From Butyrivibrio sp. (lineage in GTDB: Bacteria; Bacillota_A; Clostridia; Lachnospirales; Lachnospiraceae), in contig JAILOW010000140.1 in assembly GCA_024690635.1 (NCBI GenBank), forward strand, positions 1 through 36,526: 36,526 nucleotides of DNA, written 5' to 3'. The notes below the pieces were generated by a model, which was given only the letters and a program-made list of their open reading frames with translations, was not told the origin of the DNA and ran no database searches. Both the position numbers and the translations under genes were made by a program. Below are positions 25,042 to 33,603 of this stretch, piece after piece; the first letter of the stretch is position 1, and every line of letters starts with the position of its first letter.

Positions 25042-26193
25042 ATGAGAAAGATAGTTTTACTGGGATCTACGGGCTCCATCGGAACCCAGACTCTGGACGT
25101 GGTACGAAATAACAGACAGGAGCTTGAGGTGGTGGGACTTGCCGCCAATTCAAGTGTAGATCTGGTGGAAAAGCAGGTCAGGGAATTTTCTCCCAAAACT
25201 GTTTGCATGTTCAATGAAAATGCTGCAAAGGAGCTGCAGGAGAGAATAAAGGATACCGGGATAAAGGTTCTTGCAGGTATGGAGGGACTTCTTGAAATCG
25301 TGGCAGAGCCTTTGGCAGATACAGTACTTACGGCTGTTGTTGGTATGATCGGCATCAGACCCACCATCAGAGCCATTGAATGCGGTAAGGATATCGCTCT
25401 TGCCAACAAGGAGACTTTGGTTTGCGCGGGACATATCATCATGCCTCTTGCAAAGGAAAAGAATGTAAAGATACTTCCCGTTGACAGTGAGCACAGCGCT
25501 ATTTTCCAGTCCATGAACGGAGAGCCGAAAGACAAGGTTGAAAAGATCCTTCTTACAGCCAGCGGCGGTCCTTTCAGAGGAAAGAAGAAAGAAGAGCTTG
25601 TTAACATGACGGCTGCGGATGCCCTAAAGCACCCCAACTGGGACATGGGGCCCAAGGTTACCATAGATTCATCGTCTCTTGTAAACAAAGGACTTGAGGT
25701 TATGGAGGCAAGGTGGCTCTTTGATGTGGACCTTGACAGGATACAGGTTCTGGTACATCCCCAGAGCATTGTTCATTCCGCTGTTCAGTACGTGGACGGT
25801 GCAGTAATGGCACAGCTTGGCGTTCCGGATATGAAGCTGCCCATTCAGTATGCACTCTTTTACCCTGACAGAAGACCTATGAACGAAAAGAGACTTGATC
25901 TTTTCGAACTTGGAAGTCTGACCTTTGAAAAGCCCGATACCGATACCTTCAGAGGACTTGCCCTTGCTTATGATGCTGCAAGAGCAGGCGGCAGCATGCC
26001 TACTGTATTCAATGCCGCCAATGAAATGGCAGTAAAGAGATTTTTAAAGGGCGACATCAAGTATCTTGAGATCTACGACATGATAGAAGAAGCCATGGAA
26101 CATCACGTAAAGATAGATAACCCCGACGTGGAGGCTATTCTGGCTTCGGAAAAAGAAACCTACGACTACCTTGGGGGAAAGTACGGTATCTAA
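25042..26193 (+). CDS. dxr: 1-deoxy-D-xylulose-5-phosphate reductoisomerase Dxr
   Basis: Second step of the MEP isoprenoid pathway: NADPH-dependent conversion of DXP to MEP. The 383 residues include the N-terminal nucleotide-binding LLGSTGSIGTQTLDVV, the ALANKETLVCAG segment, PVDSEHSAIFQ with the metal-binding Asp and Glu, LTASGGPFRG, HPNWDMGPKVTIDSSSLVNKGLEVMEA and VFNAANEMAV. AGGTGG (25030-25035) precedes the ATG at 25042. The enzyme supplies precursors used by uppS in the same cluster. A TATAAT at 25019-25024 lies just upstream but lacks a -35 box. Confidence 0.97.
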   Translation: MRKIVLLGSTGSIGTQTLDVVRNNRQELEVVGLAANSSVDLVEKQVREFSPKTVCMFNENAAKELQERIKDTGIKVLAGMEGLLEIVAEPLADTVLTAVVGMIGIRPTIRAIECGKDIALANKETLVCAGHIIMPLAKEKNVKILPVDSEHSAIFQSMNGEPKDKVEKILLTASGGPFRGKKKEELVNMTAADALKHPNWDMGPKVTIDSSSLVNKGLEVMEARWLFDVDLDRIQVLVHPQSIVHSAVQYVDGAVMAQLGVPDMKLPIQYALFYPDRRPMNEKRLDLFELGSLTFEKPDTDTFRGLALAYDAARAGGSMPTVFNAANEMAVKRFLKGDIKYLEIYDMIEEAMEHHVKIDNPDVEAILASEKETYDYLGGKYGI

Positions 26194-26220
26194 GTAATAT
26201 CAAAAGGAAACGTAAATAAA

Positions 26221-27273
26221 ATGCTTGTTAGTGTACTTATATTTTTCATAATCTTCGGAGTTTTGGTCATTTCACATGAGCTTGGACATTTCCTTATCGC
26301 CAAGTCAGGCGGAATAAGAGTAAATGAGTTCTTTGTGGGAATGGGACCTACCATATGGAAAAAGCAAAAGGGCGAGACTCTTTACAGCATAAAGCTTCTT
26401 CCCCTGGGAGGAGCCTGTGTATTTGACGGGCTGGATCCTGTTGCGGAGGAAATGGACGGATACGATGAGAGGTCATTCCTCAGAGCTCCTGTCTGGAGGA
26501 GGATCGCTACTTTATTTGCCGGACCGTTTGCAAACTTTTTGATCGCTTATATTCTTGCGGTGATCCTGGTTAGTTTTTCTGCCTGGAATTTTCCTGTAAT
26601 AAACGGCATGACAGAGGATTCTGCCGCAGAGGAAGCCGGAATGATTCCGGGAGACAAGATCATAAGCGTAGACGGTGAAAAGGTTTATATGGCCGGAGAG
26701 GTTACGCTGATCTCTCAGTTTGCTGAGGGAAGCCCTATGGACATAGTCTATGAAAGAGACGGACAGCTCCATGAAACCACCATCATCCCCAAGTACAGTG
26801 AAGAGGATGCACGTTATTACATGGGCGTCTATCTTGGACAGTATGGAGAGATAAAGGGAGCTAAGGCGCTGAGATACGCCTGGTATGAAGTCAGATACAA
26901 TTTCAAGACCACTTACAGAAGTCTTGCTCTTTTGGTAAAAGGAAAGCTTTCCAAGGACGATGTCTCAGGCCCTGTGGGAATGGTAAAGATCGTTGATGAC
27001 ACCTATGAAGAGGTAAGGCCCTACGGCATCTTTGCTGTAGTTCTGACAATGTTGTCCCTTACCATACTTTTGTCGGTAAATCTGGGTGTGATGAATCTTT
27101 TGCCCTTACCTGCACTGGACGGCGGCAGACTGGTATTTCAGTTTATAGAAGTCATAGTGGGCAAACCTGTTCCTCCGGAAAAAGAGGGATTTGTACACAT
27201 GGTTGGAATGATAGCTCTTTTGGGACTTATGGTTTTTGTGATGTTCAATGATATCACCAAGTTTACAAGATAA
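26221..27273 (+). CDS. rseP: RIP metalloprotease RseP (site-2 protease)
   Basis: Intramembrane zinc metalloprotease that cleaves transmembrane segments such as anti-sigma factors and signal-peptide remnants. The 350 residues begin with a membrane helix carrying the active site VISHELGHFL (H19, E20, H23). A PDZ domain lies around residues 130-200 (AAEEAGMIPGDKIISVDGEKV). A late membrane helix has NLLPLPALDGGRL, with D300 as third zinc ligand. AAAGGAAA upstream acts as a ribosome binding site for the ATG at 26221. Its position between dxr and ispG is usual for the group. The substrate is not identifiable; no sigma/anti-sigma pair is adjacent. Confidence 0.95.
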   Translation: MLVSVLIFFIIFGVLVISHELGHFLIAKSGGIRVNEFFVGMGPTIWKKQKGETLYSIKLLPLGGACVFDGLDPVAEEMDGYDERSFLRAPVWRRIATLFAGPFANFLIAYILAVILVSFSAWNFPVINGMTEDSAAEEAGMIPGDKIISVDGEKVYMAGEVTLISQFAEGSPMDIVYERDGQLHETTIIPKYSEEDARYYMGVYLGQYGEIKGAKALRYAWYEVRYNFKTTYRSLALLVKGKLSKDDVSGPVGMVKIVDDTYEEVRPYGIFAVVLTMLSLTILLSVNLGVMNLLPLPALDGGRLVFQFIEVIVGKPVPPEKEGFVHMVGMIALLGLMVFVMFNDITKFTR

Positions 27274-27287
27274 TACGGAGAAGGCGT

Positions 27288-28346
27288 ATGGCTTACAGAG
27301 ATAATACAAAAGTAATTCATATAGGAGACAGAGTTATCGGAGGCGGCAATCCCATACTGATACAGTCCATGACAAATACAAGGACTGAGGATGTGGCGGG
27401 AACTGTAGCCCAGATAAAAAGACTTGAGGATGCGGGCTGCGAGATCATAAGATGCACCGTTCCCACAATGGAGGCAGCAAAGGCTCTTTCTGAGATAAAA
27501 AAAGAGATAAGGATACCTCTTGTTGCGGATATTCATTTTGATTACAAGATGGCTATTGCGGCCATGGAAAACGGCGCTGACAAGATCAGGATTAATCCCG
27601 GCAATATCGGTTCAAAGGACAGGATCGCAGCTGTTGTTTCCTGTGCAAAGGAAAGAAACATCCCCATCAGAGTCGGTGTTAACAGCGGATCTTTGGAAAA
27701 AGAACTGGTGGAGAAATACCACGGAGTTACAGCAGAAGGACTTGTGGAGAGCGCGCTTGATAAGGTTGGCATCATAGAAGATCTTGGCTATGACAATATG
27801 GTTGTCAGCATCAAATCTTCCAACGTAATGCTCTGCGTAAAGGCACATGAGCTTTTGGCAGAAAAATGCAGCTACCCTCTGCATGTGGGAATTACCGAAG
27901 CGGGAACCGTATACGGAGGAAACATCAAATCCTCTGTGGGTCTTGGCATCATCTTAAATGAAGGCATCGGTGATACCATCAGAGTTTCTCTCTCGGGAGA
28001 TCCTGTAGAGGAGATAAAGACCGCAAAGATGATACTCAGAACTCTTGATATCAGAAAGGGCGGAATAGAAGTGGTATCATGTCCCACCTGCGGAAGAACC
28101 AAGATCGATCTTATCGGACTTGCCAATCAGGTTGAGACCATGGTACAAAACTACGACCTTGATATCAAAGTTGCGGTGATGGGATGCGCGGTAAACGGTC
28201 CGGGAGAAGCAAAAGAAGCGGATATCGGAATCGCCGGAGGAGTCGGGGAAGGACTTCTTATAAAAGGTGGAGAGATCGTGAAAAAAGTTAAAGAGGATGA
28301 ACTCCTTTCTGTCCTTAAGGACGAGCTTGACAACTGGGGGAAATAA
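27288..28346 (+). CDS. ispG: 4-hydroxy-3-methylbut-2-en-1-yl diphosphate synthase IspG (GcpE)
   Basis: Penultimate step of the MEP pathway: reductive ring opening of MEcPP to HMBPP using a 4Fe-4S cluster. The 352 residues have the bacterial short-form layout. The TIM barrel starts IGGGNPILIQSMTNT, with PLVADIHFDYKMA and RINPGNIG. The C-terminal cluster domain has VSCPTCGRTKIDL and VAVMGCAVNGPGEAKEADIGI, providing the three cysteines. GGAGAAGG sits before the ATG at 27288. Its stop TAA shares one base with the polC ATG, so polC is translationally coupled to it. Confidence 0.97.
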   Translation: MAYRDNTKVIHIGDRVIGGGNPILIQSMTNTRTEDVAGTVAQIKRLEDAGCEIIRCTVPTMEAAKALSEIKKEIRIPLVADIHFDYKMAIAAMENGADKIRINPGNIGSKDRIAAVVSCAKERNIPIRVGVNSGSLEKELVEKYHGVTAEGLVESALDKVGIIEDLGYDNMVVSIKSSNVMLCVKAHELLAEKCSYPLHVGITEAGTVYGGNIKSSVGLGIILNEGIGDTIRVSLSGDPVEEIKTAKMILRTLDIRKGGIEVVSCPTCGRTKIDLIGLANQVETMVQNYDLDIKVAVMGCAVNGPGEAKEADIGIAGGVGEGLLIKGGEIVKKVKEDELLSVLKDELDNWGK

Positions 28347-31300
28347 TGTCAAAGAAGTTTTTTGAAGTTTTTCCTGATCTGAAGCTTGATGGCGGCACCG
28401 GAGAGATCATGGAGCAGACTTTAGTCACCAAGGTGTCCACCACCAAGAAGCAGGACTTTATCAGGATTTATATACAAAGCAGTAAGCTTATAGATAAAAC
28501 GGATATCCTCAAGACGGAAAACAGCATTAAAAAGCAGCTCTTTTCCGGAAGGGATATTACCATCAAGATATACGAAAAGTTCAGCCTTTCCGCCCAGTAT
28601 ACTCCGGAAAATCTCCTGAACATCTACAGAGACAGCATAGAGATGGAGCTTAAAGACTATGACCATATGGAATATAGTCTTTTTAAAGCTGCGTCTTTTT
28701 CATATCCCGAAGAGGGCAATATCGTAATGCAGCTTGAGGACAGTGTGGTTGGACAAAAGAAGGCTCCTGACCTGGTACGCGTACTGTCCAAGATCTTTAA
28801 CGAAAGATGCGGCCTTTCGGTGGTTCTTTCTCCCGAGTTTGTAAAGACTAAGAAAGATGTATCTGAGCCTGACTATTCGGCAGAGAGCCAGGCAATGGCA
28901 GAAAAGCTTGAAGCTCTTGAAGCAAAAGAAGAAAAGGCTAAAGAAGCAGCCGCGCCTTCAGAAAATGGCGGCGAAGGAGAAAAGGCTGCACCCGCTAAGG
29001 GCGCTCCCATGGCTCAAAAAGGAAAGGCTGCGGCCTTTGATAAGGGTGGAAAGGGCAGATCCTATGGATATAAGAGATCTGACAATCCCGATGTTATCTT
29101 TGGAAGAGACTTTGAAGATGAGCCCATAAAGCTGGTGGATCTCATGGGAGAGCTGGGCGAAGTGACTGTACACGGCCAGATCACTGAATTTGATAAAAGA
29201 GATATCAGAAACGAAAAGTCCATTCTTATTTTTGCCATCACTGATTTTACGGATTCAATCGCGGTAAAGATGTTTGTTAATACTGAGGATGTGCCTGAGA
29301 TCTGCGGCAATATCAAGCCCGGAGCTTTTGTAAAGATAAAGGGTATTGCGGCAATCGACAGATTTGACCACGAGCTTTCCATCCAGTCTGTTGTAGGAGT
29401 TAAAAAGATACCTGACTTTACCACCAAGCGTGTGGACAGAGCGGACGTAAAGCGTGTTGAGCTTCACTGCCATACCAAGATGAGTGATATGGACGGAGTT
29501 TCCGAGGTTTCGGATATAGTAAAACAGGCCTATAAATGGGGAATGCCCGGCATTGCCATTACGGATCACGGCGTTGTCCAGGCTCTTACGGAAGCCAACC
29601 ATACCTGGGAAAAGCTCTACGACGGAGAGAAAAAGAGAAGAAAAGAAGCAGGAGAGCCTCCTTTGGACAGGCAGGATTTCTTTAAGGTTGTTCTTGGCGT
29701 TGAGGCTTATCTTGTTGATGATCTGAAGGAAATAGTAACAAATGACAAGGGACAGAACCTTGATGATACGACCTTTGTTGTGTTTGATATCGAGACTACA
29801 GGTTTTTCCCCTATCAAAAACAAGATCATAGAAATCGGTGCGGTAAAGATAAAGAACGGAGAGATTGTAGACAGATTCTCGGAATTTATCAATCCTGAGG
29901 TGCCGATTCCCTACAGGATTGAAAAGCTGACCAGCATTACAGATGACATGGTCATCGATGCCCCCAACAGGGACGTGATCGTACCAAGGTTTGTTGAGTT
30001 TTGCAAAGGCGCTGTTATGGTTGGTCATAACGTTGCCTTTGATATCAGTTTCATCAATCAGAACTGCAAAGAGCTGGGAATAGAAGCGGATTATACAACT
30101 GCTGATACCATGTGGCTTTCAAGGTACTTCTTCCCGCTTCAGGCAAAGCATACTCTGGATGCAGTAGCCAAAAAGCTGGATATAGTTTTGGAACATCACC
30201 ACAGAGCGGTGGATGATGCGGAGTGTACCGCGCTTATCTTTAACAAGTTTGTCCCCATGCTAAAAGAGCAGGGAGCAAAAACTCTTACGGATGTAAATGT
30301 CCTTGGTAAGCCGACTCCCGAGATGATAAGACATCTTAGGTCGCATCACTGCATAATACTTGCAAAAAATACTTTGGGCAGAGTAAATCTCTATACCCTT
30401 ATAAGTAAGTCCCATATTGATTACTTCAGAAAACATCCTCTTATTCCAAAGAGCGAGCTTATGAAGTACAGAGAGGGACTTATTATCGGAAGTGCCTGCT
30501 GTGCGGGAGAGCTGTACGAGGCTGTTGTTGAGGGCAGATCTCCTGAGGAGATCGCCGGACTTGTGTCTTTCTATGACTATCTTGAGATACAGCCTGTTGC
30601 CAACAACCACTTTATGGTGGCTGATGAAAAGAGATACGAGAACATCAACAGCGATGATGACATCAGAGACATAAACAGAGAGATCGTTAAGCTTGGAGAA
30701 GAGTTTAAAAAGCCTGTTGTTGCCACCTGCGATGCTCACTTTTTAAATCCTGAGGATGAGATCTACAGAACCATCATCATGGCAGGTAAAGGTATGGATG
30801 AGGAAGAACCTGCGCCGCTGTTCCTTAGGACCACGGATGAGATGATGGCGGAGTTTGACTATCTTGGCAACGACAAAGCCAGAGAGATCGTAATAGACAA
30901 CACCAGAAAGATCCTTGATATGTGCGAATCCATTTCTCCGGTTCGCCCGGATAAATGTGCTCCCGTCATTGAAAACAGTGATGAGATCCTGACCAAGATC
31001 TGCTACGACAAGGCTCACGAGATCTATGGCGAAGTGCTTCCTGAGATAGTAAAAGAAAGACTTGAAAGGGAACTTAATTCCATCATAAAGAACGGCTTTG
31101 CGGTTATGTACATCATTGCCCAAAAGCTGGTTTGGAAGTCCAATGAGGACGGATATCTGGTTGGATCCAGAGGTTCCGTAGGATCCTCCTTTGTAGCATT
31201 TACTTCTGGTATCACGGAGGTTAACTCTTTGAGCCCTCACTATGTGTGCCCGAATTGCAAATACAGCGACTTTGACTCCGAAGAGGTTCTTGCCTACGGA

Positions 31301-32875
31301 GGTAACTCCGGCTGCGATATGCCTGATAAGAACTGCCCCAAGTGCGGAACCCTTATGAATAAGGACGGCTTCGACATTCCTTTCGAGACCTTCCTTGGAT
31401 TTAAAGGAGACAAGGAGCCTGATATCGACCTTAACTTCTCCGGTGAGTATCAGTCCAAAGCCCACAAGTATACTGAGGTTATCTTTGGCTACGGACAGAC
31501 CTTCAGAGCGGGAACTATTGCATCCCTTGCGGATAAGACCGCATACGGATTTGTCAAAAAATATTTTGACGGCATCGGATCAAGTAAGAGAAAATGTGAG
31601 ATCAACAGAATAGTTCAGGGCTGTACCGGTATCAGAAGAGGAACAGGACAGCACCCCGGCGGAATCATAGTATTGCCGGTGGGAGAGGATATCAACTCTT
31701 TCTGCCCCGTTCAGCATCCTGCCAATGATATGACTACGGCCACCATTACGACCCACTACGATTATCACTCCATCGACCACAACCTGCTAAAGCTTGATAT
31801 TCTGGGACACGATGATCCTACCATGATAAGGTTTTTGCAGGACTGCACAGGTATGGATCCCAAGACTGTGCCTTTGGATGATAAAAAGGTAATGAGCCTG
31901 TTTATGAATACAACTGCTCTTGGGCTGGAGCCCGAGCAGATAGGAGGAACCAAGCTTGGATGTTTGGGACTTCCCGAGTTTGGTACCGACTTCGCCATGC
32001 AGATGGTTATCGATGCCCAGCCTAAATCTCTGTCCCATCTTATAAGGATCTCGGGTCTTTCCCATGGAACGGACGTATGGCTTGGCAATGCCCAGACTCT
32101 CATTCAGGAGGGCAAGGCTACCATCGATACCTGTATCTGCTGTCGTGACGATATCATGATATATCTGATCCAGAAGGGCCTTGATAAATCAGAGTCCTTC
32201 AAGATCATGGAGGCTGTACGTAAAGGTAAGGTTGCCAAGGGAGCGGAGAGTAACTGGGAAACCTGGAAAAAAGACATGGTGGATCACGGCGTTCCTGACT
32301 GGTATATCTGGTCCTGTGAAAAGATCAAGTACATGTTCCCCAAGGCTCATGCTGCGGCTTACGTTATGATGGCCTGGAGAATAGCATATTTCAAGGTATA
32401 TATGCCTCAGGCTTTCTATGCTGCATGGTTCAGTATCAGGGCAAAGGCTTTTAACTATGAGCATATGTGCCAGGGAGAAAACCACCTTCATTCCATAATG
32501 AAGGAGTACAACAGCAGAAAAGATGAACTCTCCAATGCTGAGAGTAACGAGTACGGCGATATGAGACTGGTTGAAGAGATGTACGAAAGAGGCATAGAAT
32601 TTATGCCGATAGACATCTTCAGGGTAAAATCCCGCGAGTTCCAGGTCATCGACGACAAGATCATGCCTTCCCTTACCAGTATCGACGGAATGGGTGAAAA
32701 GGCTGCGGATCAGATCGTTGAGGCTGCCAAGAACGGACCTTTCCTTTCAAAGGACGATTTCAGGCAAAGAACCAAGTGTTCCCAGACTCTTATCGAAAAG
32801 ATGTCAAATCTGGGGCTTTTAGGGGATATTCCGGATTCAAACCAGATCAGTCTTTTTGACATTATGAAGATGTAA
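28346..32875 (+). CDS. polC: DNA polymerase III alpha subunit PolC, Gram-positive type
   Basis: Replicative DNA polymerase with built-in proofreading, 1509 residues (relatives are nearer 1430-1450). Order of parts: N-terminal domain (1-165); a charged Ala/Lys/Glu-rich linker (about 170-240); an OB-fold; a PHP domain (H374, H376 in LHCHTKMSDMDG, then AITDHG); a DEDDh exonuclease inserted in the PHP domain (D481, E483 in FDIETTGF, then VGHNVAFDISF and HHRAVDDAE). The polymerase core has a zinc site (C968, C971 and later CPKCG) and palm aspartates D1026 and D1028 in PDIDLNFSGEYQ. The helix-hairpin-helix region ends near DGMGEKAADQIVEAA. The start overlaps the ispG stop by one base, with GGGGG upstream. 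The extra length is mainly the linker. Confidence 0.97.
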   Translation: MSKKFFEVFPDLKLDGGTGEIMEQTLVTKVSTTKKQDFIRIYIQSSKLIDKTDILKTENSIKKQLFSGRDITIKIYEKFSLSAQYTPENLLNIYRDSIEMELKDYDHMEYSLFKAASFSYPEEGNIVMQLEDSVVGQKKAPDLVRVLSKIFNERCGLSVVLSPEFVKTKKDVSEPDYSAESQAMAEKLEALEAKEEKAKEAAAPSENGGEGEKAAPAKGAPMAQKGKAAAFDKGGKGRSYGYKRSDNPDVIFGRDFEDEPIKLVDLMGELGEVTVHGQITEFDKRDIRNEKSILIFAITDFTDSIAVKMFVNTEDVPEICGNIKPGAFVKIKGIAAIDRFDHELSIQSVVGVKKIPDFTTKRVDRADVKRVELHCHTKMSDMDGVSEVSDIVKQAYKWGMPGIAITDHGVVQALTEANHTWEKLYDGEKKRRKEAGEPPLDRQDFFKVVLGVEAYLVDDLKEIVTNDKGQNLDDTTFVVFDIETTGFSPIKNKIIEIGAVKIKNGEIVDRFSEFINPEVPIPYRIEKLTSITDDMVIDAPNRDVIVPRFVEFCKGAVMVGHNVAFDISFINQNCKELGIEADYTTADTMWLSRYFFPLQAKHTLDAVAKKLDIVLEHHHRAVDDAECTALIFNKFVPMLKEQGAKTLTDVNVLGKPTPEMIRHLRSHHCIILAKNTLGRVNLYTLISKSHIDYFRKHPLIPKSELMKYREGLIIGSACCAGELYEAVVEGRSPEEIAGLVSFYDYLEIQPVANNHFMVADEKRYENINSDDDIRDINREIVKLGEEFKKPVVATCDAHFLNPEDEIYRTIIMAGKGMDEEEPAPLFLRTTDEMMAEFDYLGNDKAREIVIDNTRKILDMCESISPVRPDKCAPVIENSDEILTKICYDKAHEIYGEVLPEIVKERLERELNSIIKNGFAVMYIIAQKLVWKSNEDGYLVGSRGSVGSSFVAFTSGITEVNSLSPHYVCPNCKYSDFDSEEVLAYGGNSGCDMPDKNCPKCGTLMNKDGFDIPFETFLGFKGDKEPDIDLNFSGEYQSKAHKYTEVIFGYGQTFRAGTIASLADKTAYGFVKKYFDGIGSSKRKCEINRIVQGCTGIRRGTGQHPGGIIVLPVGEDINSFCPVQHPANDMTTATITTHYDYHSIDHNLLKLDILGHDDPTMIRFLQDCTGMDPKTVPLDDKKVMSLFMNTTALGLEPEQIGGTKLGCLGLPEFGTDFAMQMVIDAQPKSLSHLIRISGLSHGTDVWLGNAQTLIQEGKATIDTCICCRDDIMIYLIQKGLDKSESFKIMEAVRKGKVAKGAESNWETWKKDMVDHGVPDWYIWSCEKIKYMFPKAHAAAYVMMAWRIAYFKVYMPQAFYAAWFSIRAKAFNYEHMCQGENHLHSIMKEYNSRKDELSNAESNEYGDMRLVEEMYERGIEFMPIDIFRVKSREFQVIDDKIMPSLTSIDGMGEKAADQIVEAAKNGPFLSKDDFRQRTKCSQTLIEKMSNLGLLGDIPDSNQISLFDIMKM

Positions 32876-32902
32876 TGAATATAGAAAGAGGAGAAAAGTG
32901 TG

Positions 32903-33562
32903 ATGAAAAACAATAAGAATTATATTTTTTCAGGAGTATGTTTTGCATTATTTGTTGTCCTGATAATTATGTTAAAGACCGTTGATGTGGCAGCAATAGG
33001 CCCTGAGAATACTTCTGTGGGATTTGCCATGGTAAACGGAGGCTTTCATGAGGTCTTTGGCTACAACAGCCTTTGGTACAATATCACCAAGGTTCTTGGA
33101 ATCGTATCCATTCTTACAGCGTTCTTTTTTGCCTTGTTCTTCATCTGGCAGACAGCTCAAAGAAAAGATGTAAAGAAGGTGGACAAGGAGCTTACGGCTC
33201 TTATGGCACTTTATGTTCTGGTGGCAGGTCTCTATGTCTTTTTCGAAAAGATCATAATAAACTACAGACCTGTGATCATGGCAGGGGATGAGCATGTTGA
33301 GGCATCTTTTCCTTCAACACATACGATGCTGTCCTGCGTCATCATGGGTAGCGCAATGATGATCCTTGGCAAATATGTAAAGAACGAGACTGTCAGGAAG
33401 GTGCTTCTTGTTGTCTGCAATGTTGTGATGCTGGTGACAGTTGTGGGAAGGCTTATTTCAGGTGTTCACTGGTTCACTGACGTTTTGGGAGGCGTTCTTA
33501 TAAGCGTTTGCCTTTTGTCTTTGTTTGCAACTGCTGCAGGCTATCGCGGCAAAAATAAGTGA
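32903..33562 (+). CDS. PAP2-superfamily membrane phosphatase
   Basis: A 219-residue integral membrane phosphatase with about six hydrophobic segments. PAP2 motifs are present in order: KIIINYRP (slightly short version of K-x6-RP), FPSTHTMLS in place of PSGH, and GRLISGVHWFTDVLGG (R-x5-H-x3-D). Family members dephosphorylate phosphatidic acid, phosphatidylglycerol phosphate or undecaprenyl diphosphate. The cluster also makes undecaprenyl diphosphate and CDP-diacylglycerol, so either lipid is a reasonable substrate, but this is contextual only. The ATG at 32903 is preferred to the GTG at 32900 because AGAGGAG (32887-32893) is spaced for it. It lies 27 bases after polC with no terminator seen between. 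Confidence 0.85.
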   Translation: MKNNKNYIFSGVCFALFVVLIIMLKTVDVAAIGPENTSVGFAMVNGGFHEVFGYNSLWYNITKVLGIVSILTAFFFALFFIWQTAQRKDVKKVDKELTALMALYVLVAGLYVFFEKIIINYRPVIMAGDEHVEASFPSTHTMLSCVIMGSAMMILGKYVKNETVRKVLLVVCNVVMLVTVVGRLISGVHWFTDVLGGVLISVCLLSLFATAAGYRGKNK

Positions 33563-33603
33563 TCTAAAGCACTAATGGAAAAAAGGTTATGAGGAGTTTT
33601 GTT

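Noticed and set aside
29255..30028. 257-aa minus-strand ORF within polC, and a 273-aa one at 24948-25769 within dxr
   Set aside because: Both are shadows of well-supported genes with conserved motifs and show no domain of their own.
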